Positions 43,842 to 53,796 of a stretch of DNA of 64,000 nucleotides are shown here, one piece after another (position 1 is the first letter of the stretch; each line of letters opens with the position of its first letter). The stretch is from a bacterium (GTDB taxonomy: Bacteria > Electryoneota > RPQS01), in assembly GCA_016721565.1 (NCBI GenBank), contig JADKHW010000011.1, positions 18,251 to 82,250 on the forward strand, written 5' to 3'. The notes below the pieces were generated by a model that ran no database searches, had not been told where the DNA came from, and saw nothing but the letters and a program-made list of their open reading frames with translations. Both the position numbers and the translations under genes were made by a program.

Positions 43842-44378
43842 CTAATTAACCGTCCACATCCCTCGATACTCCAACATATCTCCCAACCCGCCGTCAAAAT
43901 TCAGCGTGCCCGGATTGTCGGGCGTCAGCGTCGAATCCGCCGGATGCAGCCACGGCCTCACCGCGCTGTTAAACAAATTCGCTTCGGGATCATATGTATC
44001 CACCCACCCAAATCCAAACTGATCCGGATACGTCCCAATCAAATAATAATAGAGTTCGAGCGATTCCGTACTCAAATTATGCACGAACGGCGGATACAAA
44101 AACGTCTGCCGCGAACTCCAAGACAAGTTCTTCCACTGTTCGAGCGAACCCGCATACGGACTCCCTTCGTCACGCGGCAGTGTCGCAATCTGAAACTCTC
44201 GCAGCATATAAGCGTGCCATTCAAAGTGCTCCGCCGCAAACTGCACGGCTTCCGCTGGAATCGAAATCAATGTGTCACCAACCACGATGTCGTAACCCGT
44301 CCCGTCTTGAGTCTTATCCCCCTCTTCACAAGCGGTAATCAACAGCATCGCAAAAACTACAAGGAGCAAGTTCTTCAT
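43842..44378 (-). CDS. Lipoprotein of unknown function inside the paralog array
   Basis: 178 residues with lipobox LLITAC (Cys17). The mature part has no recognised domain; it is rich in aromatic residues (EHFEWHAYMLREFQIATL, SLELYYYLIGTYPDQFGFGW) and ends LEYRGMWTVN. It has no sorting domain. Its ATG overlaps the stop of array paralog 3 (ATGA), so it is translated together with that gene and may be its partner. Confidence 0.7.
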   Translation of the reverse strand: MKNLLLVVFAMLLITACEEGDKTQDGTGYDIVVGDTLISIPAEAVQFAAEHFEWHAYMLREFQIATLPRDEGSPYAGSLEQWKNLSWSSRQTFLYPPFVHNLSTESLELYYYLIGTYPDQFGFGWVDTYDPEANLFNSAVRPWLHPADSTLTPDNPGTLNFDGGLGDMLEYRGMWTVN

Positions 44379-46433
44379 TTCAGCAACACCAGTTTCTGCA
44401 CCGCATGAAACTCTCCCGCATTCAATTTCGCAAAATATATCCCCGACGCCAACCCCGTTCCGTCAACTATGATTCGATGTTCTCCCGCAGCAAAACTCTG
44501 CCGTGCAACTTCCTTCACCAATCTTCCCGTTATGTCAAACAACTCCAGCTTAACAAGCTCGGTCTTCGGCAACTCGAACCGAATCACAGCCGTTGCATTA
44601 AACGGATTTGGATAGGCTGCAAGCATTTTGAATTCGTGCGGCAACTGCGGTGGATCGTCCGCTGCATTCGGTGACGCTACACCGCGAACCGTGAGTGCGA
44701 TAGAATCCGGAGAGTTCGGTTCGTCACTCTGAATCACCAGTAGGCCGTTATGTATTCCCAGAGAAATCGGCGCAGCAAAGAGCGTGAGCGCAAATGTCGA
44801 CTCCGCGGGGACTACAATCGGCCCGACATTTTCCAGCCAAAACGGCCACGGCTGATCCAGTGCCGCAATGTGCAGAGGCTCGGTACCCGGATTGGCAATG
44901 TGCAAGCTCGCGCTCACGGTGTCGCCGATAACACACCAGCGTAAATCCATATGATTGTGGTCCGGCTCGCACAGCGGATACGGTGCTTCACCCGTAATTG
45001 GAATGAGAATAGTGTCGTTTAGAGCACTTGACACCACATATAGTGTGTCTACATAGTGCCGCCGCTCGCTTGGGCGAAAAACCAGCCGTACTGTCATTCG
45101 CTCGCCCGGCAGAATCGTCAGCGGCACTTGAGCGCTGATAGCATAGTCTTGCGGATTGATAAACTCTGTGACCGTTACCGGAGTCTGTCCGGTAAGCAGC
45201 AATTCAAATGTCAATTCGCGCGTCTCTTCCAATGGCACAATGCCGTAATCGAGCTGGCCCGGCGTCGAGTAAAGATAGCTCGCCGGACCTTCAGGACTAA
45301 AATAGAATATCGCCGGATGCCATGTTGGAACATCGACATGCAGAGCACCCAAACACGTTGGCGTTGCTCCAGGCAGCATCTCGTAAATCGGAGCTGGAAC
45401 ATCAAACGGAACGTGCTCCATGTAATACCAAACATGGTTGGCCCCCATGTGACCAACGTAGATTCCGGCAGACATATTAAAATCCGGCCCTCCAAACGTT
45501 AGCAATCCGCTTTCAACCGGAAGGAACGTGCGTAAGCGATTTACCGACTCCTCCGCTGACGTTATCAATCGAATTACGCCGGTAGAATCCAAACGGATTA
45601 GCTGTAGCTTTACTCCAATATCCATTTCCGAGTAACTGGACCACACCAAATCAATCCCGTACTCGCTAGCCAAGAGTATCGGTGCCAGCTGTCCCGAGTA
45701 CTCGGCGCTTGATTCAAACTCAAGCGTTCGCCCCTCATTGCCCGCTGTGTCCAAATAGGTAAAGCGGATTAATGCACCATTAAAATTGTAGTTCAGTCGG
45801 GCTAATAAGACCGAATCTGGTGAAAGCTTGATGATATCTCCATCGGTGTAAGTGTCCCCTTCGAAGAACCGCTCCCAGGCTACTTCGCCATTCGCGTTGA
45901 GCTTTACCAGTTTATCATGATAACGGAAGAAGATGCTGTCGCGATATGATTCTTGTCCGTAAAACCAGAAACCCTCCGTCTTCTGTGCCCACCGCATTAA
46001 CCATCGACGAGAAATTGACGCTATCTTCGAGACTGTTCGCCCATAGGCTGTCGCCGTCAAGAGTATAGCATAGGTAGTTGCGCCGATACGTCCACGAATG
46101 CTCGTCGAGGTACACGCGTTCGCTGGTCAGCAACAATGCCCTGTCGCCGTTGACAAACGCGCGTTGCACTTCACCCGAATCGCTCTCGTATACATCCCGT
46201 GTCCAAATAAATTCGTGTGCGGGGTTCATTCGCCCCAATTCCCAGCGCAGCCGGTCGTCTTCATCGAATCGGCCCAGGACCAGCAAATCTCCATCTGGTA
46301 ACGGCGCCAACTGATAGAAAAATCCGTAGACGGTTTCAAATACGAATGTACTGTCCAGTGCCGGCGGCTGCGCAACCGCCATGCCTACCCACAACATGAC
46401 ACTACCGAACCAGCAATAATTTTTGCACCGCAT
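44375..46433 (-). CDS. Array paralog 3: secreted protein with sorting domain, one frameshift
   Basis: The N-terminal frame starts at 46433 (MRCKNYCWFGSVMLWVGMAVAQ, signal peptide) and the C-terminal frame ends at 44375; they join near 45975 at a GGG run. With one G removed the join reads EDGGFWFYGQESYRDS. Plan: repeats with GDSLW, an ASH-like domain, a second Cys-containing ASH-like unit (CEPDHNHMDLRWCVIGD), and a sorting domain (AYPNPFNATAVIRFEL ... GLASGIYFAKLNAG ... KLVLLK) without the Cys-x-x-Cys of paralogs 1 and 2. AGGGG precedes the ATG, which lies 32 bases inside the previous gene. Confidence 0.82.
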
Positions 46434-48504
46434 AGTTTTCCCCTGCCTTGATGGCCGCAAAATATATCCCCGACGCCAACCCTGCTCCGTCAATCACAAT
46501 CTGATGTTCTCCAGCAGAAAAATTCTGCCACGCAACTTCTTTCACCAATCTTCCGGTTATGTCAAACAACTCCAGCTTAACAAGCTGAGTCTTAGGCAAC
46601 TCAAACCGAATCACCGCCGTTGCGTTAAACGGATTGGGGAATGCCGCAAGTAATTTGAACTCGTGCGGCAACTGAACAAGATCATCATCTGCTTCCTGTG
46701 ATACAAGCCCGCGCCCTCTTAGCAAAACGGTATCCGCACCTTGCGGATCGTCGCTCTGAAGCACAAGATTGACTTCGTAAAGCACAACACTGTCCGGTCG
46801 AAATGTAATCCACAGCAGCGCATTTGTGTCCGGTTCAATCACGAATGGCCCGGTATTGTCCAAATAAAACGGCGCGGGTTGAACAATCTCATCAATATGC
46901 AATGGTAGCGTCCCCGTGTTAAACACCGCAAACGGGCGGCGAATACTGTCGCCAATTTCGGCCCAAGTGAAATAAATATCGCGTAATGCCGGAGTGCATT
47001 CAGGAAACGGAGCCTGTCCAAACACCGGAATTGTCAAAACAGAATTCCTTGCACTCGCGTGAATCACAATCGCATCAGAATAGCGCACCAGTTCAGTCGG
47101 GCGAAATCCAAATTGAAAGATCGACGAATCCCCCGGCATCACCTGCACTGGTGGAGTCAAAGTCGTCGCAATAAATTCCGGCAACTCAATATCTGTAATT
47201 GTCGCCGCGGAATCCCACGTTACAAAAAACGAAACGCTCTGAACCGCAACGTCATCCACAGGCACAACTCCGAAGTCAACTTCAGCAGGTGACGAGAACA
47301 AGTACCCCGCATGCCCGCCATCGTTGACATAAAATATACACGCATTGAGTATTGTATCGCTGACTTGAGTTCTGCCCAAAACAGCAATGGTGCCATCACT
47401 TGTCGGGAGAAACCCATAGGCTTCTATAACATCACTCGCGAGCGTGTCCTGATAGTACCACTGGCCCAGAGCATTCAATCTGCCTAACACCGCATTGCGA
47501 ATGGGTGTGCCGAAAGGAGTGTACCCGACGGTCCTCAAACCGTCCTCCGACTGCTGAAATCCTTGCACGGAGTTTTCCGGTACGTCAATACTGAGTTCAC
47601 GAATGAGCGTTCCGTCATACTCCGTCCGCAGCCAATGCAGCAAATTAAGGCTTGGGCCGCTGTTCAACGCTTCTCTCCAAACAAACTCCCAGCCGCCGTC
47701 GCGCGCGTGCAGCGAAGCAGGCCGCATGAACGAAGACACACCCATATCCCCATACGTGCGGCTCGTCAAGCTGTCTCCGCTGAGGTTCGTCCACAAGAAA
47801 ACAACATTGTAGCTTGTGCCGATATTCATCACCGTGGCAATCAACAGCGAGTCACCCTCAAGCTTCACAATGTCGCCTGCTTGATCGTGATTAGGACCCC
47901 CATAGTTTTGTTCCCACAGCACCGTTCCTGCGGCATCTGTTCGGGATAAATTAACTTGCTGATTGAATGATGGCCCAACTGAAACAGTCACGTTTCCTAA
48001 GACAAAATAACCTCCACTGCCGTCAGGTATAATTGAATTTAGGAATGCAGCAAAATTTGAATCGCTGAACTTCCTTGCCCAAATACTGTCTCCATCCAGA
48101 GTGTATTTGAAGGCAATATCATCAATCGTGAGTGATCCGGTGTCTGAGGGTAGTTGAGCACGCGCAATCCCGACCACAAACTCCCCGTCAAGCACGATCA
48201 CTTCCTTGCGAAATGAACCTACCGCCAATAAGTCACGCGTCCACAATATCTCACGCTCAGGAGTCATCCGCGCAACCCGAAAATATGTCCGGAAACCCTC
48301 GTCGTACGTGTATCCTGCCAGAACATAGTCCCCACCCGGTAACAACACTGAGGTCGTGAAATACCCTTCGTTCTCGTCAAACACAAACACACTATCCACC
48401 TGTGGCTGACCAAAGGCACAAGCCGCTAACAGCAACACCGCAAGGAGCATCACAAAAGTCCCCTTTCGCGCCAGCACATTGGGTGCAGCGTTTACGCTGC
48501 TCAT
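46402..48504 (-). CDS. Array paralog 4: secreted protein with sorting domain
   Basis: 700 residues, the longest intact member. Signal peptide within the first 33 residues (MLLAVLLLAACAFGQ core), propeller-like repeats, two ASH-like units (SPAEVDFGVVPVDDVAVQSV; IYFTWAEIGDSIRRPFAVFN) and a sorting domain (FPNPFNATAVIRFELPKTQL ... ASGIYFAAIKAG ... KLLLVR) nearly identical to that of paralog 3, also at DNA level. Start 48504 overlaps the upstream stop by ATGA; an in-frame ATG at 48450 would give a shorter signal peptide. Confidence 0.85.
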   Translation of the reverse strand: MSSVNAAPNVLARKGTFVMLLAVLLLAACAFGQPQVDSVFVFDENEGYFTTSVLLPGGDYVLAGYTYDEGFRTYFRVARMTPEREILWTRDLLAVGSFRKEVIVLDGEFVVGIARAQLPSDTGSLTIDDIAFKYTLDGDSIWARKFSDSNFAAFLNSIIPDGSGGYFVLGNVTVSVGPSFNQQVNLSRTDAAGTVLWEQNYGGPNHDQAGDIVKLEGDSLLIATVMNIGTSYNVVFLWTNLSGDSLTSRTYGDMGVSSFMRPASLHARDGGWEFVWREALNSGPSLNLLHWLRTEYDGTLIRELSIDVPENSVQGFQQSEDGLRTVGYTPFGTPIRNAVLGRLNALGQWYYQDTLASDVIEAYGFLPTSDGTIAVLGRTQVSDTILNACIFYVNDGGHAGYLFSSPAEVDFGVVPVDDVAVQSVSFFVTWDSAATITDIELPEFIATTLTPPVQVMPGDSSIFQFGFRPTELVRYSDAIVIHASARNSVLTIPVFGQAPFPECTPALRDIYFTWAEIGDSIRRPFAVFNTGTLPLHIDEIVQPAPFYLDNTGPFVIEPDTNALLWITFRPDSVVLYEVNLVLQSDDPQGADTVLLRGRGLVSQEADDDLVQLPHEFKLLAAFPNPFNATAVIRFELPKTQLVKLELFDITGRLVKEVAWQNFSAGEHQIVIDGAGLASGIYFAAIKAGENYAVQKLLLVR

Positions 48505-50284
48505 TTGATTAGCACCAGCTTCTGAATTCCCTCAAACTCAGAAGTGCGGAGCCGGGCGAAATATACTCCGCCCGCGCAGGTGCTGCATGTCCAATCACGC
48601 GAGTGTGTCCCCGCGCTCAAATTTCCGTCCTGCAAGGTCGTAACAATTCGCCCTGCACATCAAAATAGTCAATTCAAGCGCGCGTCACGCGGCACGTCAA
48701 ACGCGATTGTCGTCGTCGGATTAAACGGATTAGGATAGGGAGGATGCAGCCTGAACTCGGTAGGCAATAAACTCGCATCATCCGCCGCCGCCGCCGTTCC
48801 CGCACCCAAACACCGCACGTTCTTCACACCCGAAATCGCGTCACTCGTCACGCGCAGCGTATCCACATGCGTCCCGGGCGATTGCGGCGTAAACACCACA
48901 GGCACATTCAGCGTGTCGCCAATCTCAATCGTCACAGGCCCGTTGAAGTTGGCGTGATAATTTTCCGTCGCAGAAATCTCCGTCACCGTAAGCACATTTG
49001 ATCCCGTGTTCATCAACCCAATCATCCGAGTCGAACTGTCACCCACCGCCACAGGCCCAAAGTTCAAACTCCCCGGCGTCGCCGCAATATCCGGCACATA
49101 CCCCAAAAACATCGCGCACCCGTCCCATCCCGGCACGGCAAACGATTGCGAAGAACCAAGAATCATGAAATTCCACCCCAGACGGACGACCGAATAACAC
49201 TTTTCTGCTTCCTGCCCTCCCACCAGCATTGACCACAAACTGTCACCATCCATGTCGAGACCCATTACCCAGAAATCAGATTGCTCGGCTTCAATGTCTT
49301 CTGAAGCGTAATTCCCGAAGCAAATGTGGCCGATAGGCGTGCCAACAGTGTCCCAACGGCCAAAGGACGTGATGAACTCATCTGCAGCAAGTCCGCCGTA
49401 ATGATGTGAAATAACGGTGTCCAGATTACTATTGGTCAAGACAATCCAGCCATCGGTCGAACCATTGGATGGACTGGTTGTGCTGCCGACTAAACGGTAC
49501 CCTGCAAAAGGAGGAAAGATTAAGTCCAACGTAGATACGTGCCGAAACTTATCGGTTCCGGGGCCGCCGAAATGCCGTGTCGTGCCGTTGTTCTCGTCGC
49601 TGCCAACGTGAATTATGCCTTGCGTGCCTAACGCATCCGATACTCTTCCATATCCTGCAATGACGGGAGCATCGTAAGGTCCGTTTTCCGATTGGTAACT
49701 TGTGAACTCAAAAGGAAGAGATGGATAATTTACTTCCAACGTGACGTCGCCGTTAATATCGAAAAATATTCTGCTGTGCAAGGCGGCATACCCATCAGCT
49801 GTATTCAGGACGTGGTTTCTGCGGTTTATACCCCAGATATCATCCTCAGAGTAACCGGCGAAGTATGCACCATTTGCGTCAAACACTTGAAACAATACGG
49901 AGTCAATCTGCTCAAAATTCTCATCGAATCGCACGACGCGGAACATGATCGGCGTGCCGTCCGGCGCAAGCCTGGATTGTACCACGTAACGACCGCTCTC
50001 GAAATTGCTGTAGCGGCCTTCGAACCGGCTTGGATGCTCATCGGGAAACCTCCGGCTCCACACCAAATTCCCCTGCAAATCAATCTTTACCAGAAGCGCT
50101 TCCCCTGCCAGAGCATTCCACTCCCGCGCCTCACCGCATAATATGTATCCGTCCACTCACCTGTCAAACCATAAAAATACTCATCCCCACCGTCATCAAA
50201 CCCAAACGTCCAAACCGAGTCCGGCGGAAACGGTTGCGCGTTCGCTATTGAGACCAATGCAAATATTAAAAGTAACCGCTTCAT
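48501..50284 (-). CDS. Array paralog 5: secreted protein with sorting domain, three frameshifts
   Basis: Signal peptide MKRLLLIFALVSIANA at 50284; the frame changes near 50150 (one base missing before DGYILCGEAREWN), then stays open to about 48668. Two further shifts near 48665 and 48620 are needed to continue the sorting domain (PYPNPFNPTTTIAFDVPRDA ... YFDVQG/GRIVTTLQDGNL ... WTCSTCAGGVYFARL ... LVLIK) to a TGA at 48501. The middle carries an ASH-like domain (GSLNFGPVAVGDSSTRMIGL). The second sorting-domain shift fits a lost G in a G run. The stop overlaps the next ATG by 4 bases, so the gene has not lost its operon fit. Confidence 0.78.
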
Positions 50285-50351
50285 AATGATCACCAATTTT
50301 AGTGTGTAGCGGCTGCCCCTGTGGCTGCCGATTCAGGCCGACCAGCAATTG

Positions 50352-52037
50352 CTATTTCACTAACAAGACTTTCTGCGTTGCCACAAATTCCCCGGCCTTC
50401 ATCCGCACAAAATACAACCCCGAAGCACACTCCGCACAAGCCCAACTCACCGAATGCACCCCTGCCGCCGCAACTTCATCCATAAGCGTCGTCACCAACC
50501 GCCCCTGCACGTCATACACATTCAAAGCAACGTAAGCACTACTCGGCAACTCAAACTCAATCGAAGTCACTGCGTTAAATGGATTCGGATAGGGAGGCTC
50601 AATTGCAAAATGAGGAAACTCACTATTGGCATTTGAGACATTTGAAGTCCGTGCGTCGCCAATGACATGGACAGACAACTGCATGTTTGGCGAAACAATA
50701 GTGAACGTAACATCGTCTTGATAAAACCGTGCTTCTGTCGGTCTGAATTCAAAGAGAATCTCACTGGATTCGTCTTCACGAACCCAAATAGGAGATTCAA
50801 ATGATGAACTAAAACCATCAGGACACACGACCCCAATCAGTTGAAAACTGTCGATTCCTGAATTCGAAAGGAGAACTGGTACAGAACTTACACTACCAAC
50901 TTGCGTCAACGGAAAAACAAGCGTGTCGATGTTGACTTCGGGTCGCGGCACAGGCAATGAAAGTTTCATCAAGCGAACTCCGAAAACACCTTGTTCATCA
51001 TTCACGAATTCGAATGCCGCCAATAAACCCCCGTCAAATGTTGGTTCCACGGCATGAAGTCTGTCTGAAGGTAATTGTTGATACCAGAGACTATCGCCGT
51101 TTTCGCTAACCCCAGAGAGTTCTACGTACCAACCGCTCAGTATTATTGAACCGGAGCTTGTTCTCGAAATCCTCGACCATCCGTAAGTATGTGTCGAGCT
51201 TGGTGCCCTCACATCAAACTCTGTTTGGTCAAGTGCGTCAATTTTCACAATGCGATGCCCCGCAAAACCCATATACTCTGACAAATAGAAGTAGGAGCCA
51301 TCGTCATTGAATAGAGCGTCCAAGGGTTCGTACAAAGTTGGTGATTCGCTTATGACAATCCCCGAATTGCTGATGCGTGCGATCATCGGCGTGATGAAGT
51401 GGAAATAGTCAACTAATGCAAGCACATTGCCGGTAGAAGTTGTTCCAAGTTTCGTCAATGCACATGAGTAGTAACTTGAATCAAATTGCGCGTTCCAAAC
51501 GGAGTTGCCGTCTTCGTCCAGCGCTATCACGTGACTGCTTTCCAAGAAGTGCTGGTCATCAATTGTAACACACCTGCCGCCAACAATAGTTTGGGCGTTG
51601 TTCGTATGTTTAATGTCGCTCAGTTCTAGCCCCAAAAAATCGCAGAAACTTGGGGCACAAGTGATGTCACCTTCAGTAGAAATATGACATAGGCGAAAAC
51701 CACTTCCGCCGACCCAAATTCCACCATCTGCAGCGGACTCAACACTTTGAAATCCCGAAGGGAATGGCTCAGAATACGTTCGTAACCAAATAGGCTCGCC
51801 ATCAAGCCCAAATCTACCCGCCCAAGCATCTCCAGAATCTGATTCGCCGCCTTCTTCATCTCGCTCAAAGTACTGTCCTACAGCATAAAACGATTGATTC
51901 TGGGCATCAACACATAGATCCGAACACCAAACCCTCAATGTTGGATTCTCGAACATGTGCAAGTTGTTCCATTCCACAACAAGCGGCTGCCCTAACCCTA
52001 CGACCGTAATGCAGAGCAATAATATCCCGAGCAACAT
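50352..52037 (-). CDS. Array paralog 6: secreted protein with sorting domain
   Basis: 561 residues from the ATG at 52037, which has AAGGAG six bases upstream (the frame opens at a TTG two codons before). Signal peptide (LLGILLLCITVVGLGQ), propeller-like repeats, ASH-like domain (VFPLTQVGSVSSVPVLLSNS), sorting domain (PPYPNPFNAVTSIEFELP ... WACAECASGLYFVRM ... KVLLVK) with the Cys-x-x-Cys. It is the first member of the array after dapB, 40 bases downstream. Confidence 0.85.
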   Translation of the reverse strand: MLLGILLLCITVVGLGQPLVVEWNNLHMFENPTLRVWCSDLCVDAQNQSFYAVGQYFERDEEGGESDSGDAWAGRFGLDGEPIWLRTYSEPFPSGFQSVESAADGGIWVGGSGFRLCHISTEGDITCAPSFCDFLGLELSDIKHTNNAQTIVGGRCVTIDDQHFLESSHVIALDEDGNSVWNAQFDSSYYSCALTKLGTTSTGNVLALVDYFHFITPMIARISNSGIVISESPTLYEPLDALFNDDGSYFYLSEYMGFAGHRIVKIDALDQTEFDVRAPSSTHTYGWSRISRTSSGSIILSGWYVELSGVSENGDSLWYQQLPSDRLHAVEPTFDGGLLAAFEFVNDEQGVFGVRLMKLSLPVPRPEVNIDTLVFPLTQVGSVSSVPVLLSNSGIDSFQLIGVVCPDGFSSSFESPIWVREDESSEILFEFRPTEARFYQDDVTFTIVSPNMQLSVHVIGDARTSNVSNANSEFPHFAIEPPYPNPFNAVTSIEFELPSSAYVALNVYDVQGRLVTTLMDEVAAAGVHSVSWACAECASGLYFVRMKAGEFVATQKVLLVK

Positions 52038-52076
52038 GGCCAACTCCTTTCAAGTTGATCCCAAATTGTTCCGACT

Positions 52077-52634
52077 TTACAATCCCAACACATCCCCCAT
52101 CCCGTAAAACCCCGCAGGCTGATCCGCCAGCCACTCCGCAGCTCGTAACGCTCCATGTGCCGTTCCCGACGGAGCATCCACCTTTTTCGTGTGATGCGCT
52201 TCCGACAAATACACCTCATAACCCGGCAACGCCGCCGCCGCTTCCGCCACCAGCGCAAACAGCACATTCATTCCCGGTGACATATTCGGCGCGTGCAGGA
52301 CCGCAATATCCTTTGCCGCCTCGCGCAATTCCTTCTTCACATTTTCCGGCACTCCCGTCACGCCGCAAACATAATTCACTTTCGCCTGTCGACAGCATTG
52401 TACATTCTCAACAACCGAACCCGCCGTCGAAAAATCAATCGCCACCTTCACATGATCATGCACACCGTAGCACTTCGGTTCAATCATCAACTCGTCGAAA
52501 TACTGCCCCGCACCCGCCGGATCAAAAGCATGCGTAATCTTCAGGCTCGGGAAAGTCCGCGCCTCATGCAACAGCACCTTCCCCATCCGGCCCGCAGCGC
52601 CGAACAACGCGATATGAATCGGCTCACGCGACAT
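52077..52634 (-). CDS. dapB: 4-hydroxy-tetrahydrodipicolinate reductase with an internal in-frame deletion
   Basis: 185 residues, far below the usual 230-270. The N-terminal NAD(P)-binding domain is complete (IHIALFGAAGRMGKVLLHEA), as are the DFST segment, GVTG, NMSPGMNVLFAL and the catalytic EAHHTKKVDAPSGTA. The next residues, HGALRAAEWLADQPAGFYGM and DVLGL, are the family's extreme C-terminus. The intervening part of the C-terminal domain (roughly 50-75 residues, carrying central beta strands and tetramer contacts) is missing without a frame change. As read the enzyme is probably inactive. ATG 52634 overlaps the dapA stop by 11 bases. Confidence 0.88.
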   Translation of the reverse strand: MSREPIHIALFGAAGRMGKVLLHEARTFPSLKITHAFDPAGAGQYFDELMIEPKCYGVHDHVKVAIDFSTAGSVVENVQCCRQAKVNYVCGVTGVPENVKKELREAAKDIAVLHAPNMSPGMNVLFALVAEAAAALPGYEVYLSEAHHTKKVDAPSGTAHGALRAAEWLADQPAGFYGMGDVLGL

Positions 52635-53511
52635 TCGGATTCTCCAAATACGCCGCAATCGCCGCGCGAATCTTGCCTTCCGTCTCCTTCTTCACCGGCA
52701 CCATCGGCAATCTGAACTCGTTGGCAATCTTTCCTAATGCGTGCAGCGCATACTTCACCGGCGACGGATTCGTCTCAAGGAACATCGCCTTAGCAATCGG
52801 CGCCAGCGTATGATGCGCCAGCAGCGCCGAATGCGTGTCACGGCGGTCATAAGCCTTAATAATCCCCTTGAGCAGATCAGGCGCGACATTCCCAACCACC
52901 GACACCACACCCACTCCGCCAACCGACATAACCGGCAAAGTTAGCCCATCGTCACCTGACAGCACGGTCATTCTGCCTTCAACTCGAGCCGCAACTTCAC
53001 TGATTTGCTCCAAATTACCACTGGCTTCCTTAATCGAAGCAATCCGCTTGAGATCTGCCAGCCGCTCGACAGTCTCCGGCAGCATATTCACGCTCGTCCG
53101 GCCCGGCACATTGTACATGAGTAGCGGCAATTCTGTCGCGTCATGTACGGCAGAATAGTGCTGGAACAGCCCCTCTTGCGTCGGCTTGTTGTAATACGGC
53201 GTAATCACCATCGCCCCCTGAGCACCAAGCTGCTTGGCTTCTTTAACGAATTCAATCGTCTGCTCCGTCGCATTCGTCCCGCAACCCGGCGACACCGGCA
53301 ATCCCTTTGCAGACTCCAAAACGAGCTGGATCACACGCCGTCTTTCGTCCCGTGAGAGGCATGAGGCCTCTCCTGTCGTCCCGAGCGGCACGAATCCGTC
53401 CACGCCGCGATTCGCAAGATCACTGACCAAATTTTGCAGGGCAGCCTCGTCAATTTGCCCGTTTTTGAACGGTGTGACGACTGCAATCCATAATCCTGTG
53501 TAGAAGTTCAT
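52624..53511 (-). CDS. dapA: 4-hydroxy-tetrahydrodipicolinate synthase
   Basis: 295 residues, usual length, TIM barrel. GLWIAVVTPFKNGQIDEAAL, the pyruvate-binding GTTGEASCLS, the active-site Tyr in MYNVPGRTSVN and the Schiff-base Lys in ASIKEASGNLEQ are all present. It condenses pyruvate with aspartate semialdehyde in the diaminopimelate/lysine pathway. First gene after a consensus promoter and first of the unit dapA-dapB-paralog array-lysC. Confidence 0.97.
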   Translation of the reverse strand: MNFYTGLWIAVVTPFKNGQIDEAALQNLVSDLANRGVDGFVPLGTTGEASCLSRDERRRVIQLVLESAKGLPVSPGCGTNATEQTIEFVKEAKQLGAQGAMVITPYYNKPTQEGLFQHYSAVHDATELPLLMYNVPGRTSVNMLPETVERLADLKRIASIKEASGNLEQISEVAARVEGRMTVLSGDDGLTLPVMSVGGVGVVSVVGNVAPDLLKGIIKAYDRRDTHSALLAHHTLAPIAKAMFLETNPSPVKYALHALGKIANEFRLPMVPVKKETEGKIRAAIAAYLENPNVA

Positions 53512-53581
53512 ATTGTTATAGGGTTTGTGTTTTCAATCCTCACGTCGCGACTTCGCAACATGCTCAAAATTCCCGAATTAG

Positions 53582-53610
53582 AATATACCTTAGAGCCGCT
53601 GGATTGTCAA
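53582..53610 (-). promoter_or_regulatory. Sigma70-type promoter of dapA
   Basis: On the minus strand TTGACA (53610-53605), 17 bases, TATATT (53587-53582). Predicted start near 53575, about 64 bases before dapA. It may drive dapA, dapB, the array and lysC. Confidence 0.85.
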
Positions 53611-53673
53611 ATTTAGACCCCTAAAACTCTCGTCTTAACTTTTCTACAAAAATGGGTCAGAACCCTTGACTCT

Positions 53674-53690
53674 TTGGCGTATGCTCTGCA
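53674..53690 (+). promoter_or_regulatory. Sigma54-type (-24/-12) promoter of the NtrC-like gene
   Basis: TTGGCGTATGCTCTGCA has GG (53676-53677) and GC (53688-53689) separated by exactly 10 bases, with TGGC and TGCA as in the consensus. It lies about 107 bases before the ATG at 53797. The small palindrome TTTAGACCCCTAAA around 53611-53624 could be an activator site. The remaining divergent region 53512-53796 holds no gene. Confidence 0.6.
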
Positions 53691-53796
53691 AACTGTTATG
53701 TTAATAAGTGAACCCTACCCCAGTATTATTTGGAGGATAGTAGTTGTAGTTCTCGGGCGTTTCCCGATGTTGAAAAGGATGAACAAGGAGGTTGCG

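Noticed and set aside
53674..53796. Longer N-terminus of the NtrC-like protein from a TTG at 53674
   Set aside because: It would place the start inside the sigma54-type promoter, whereas AAGGAGG stands five bases before the ATG at 53797.
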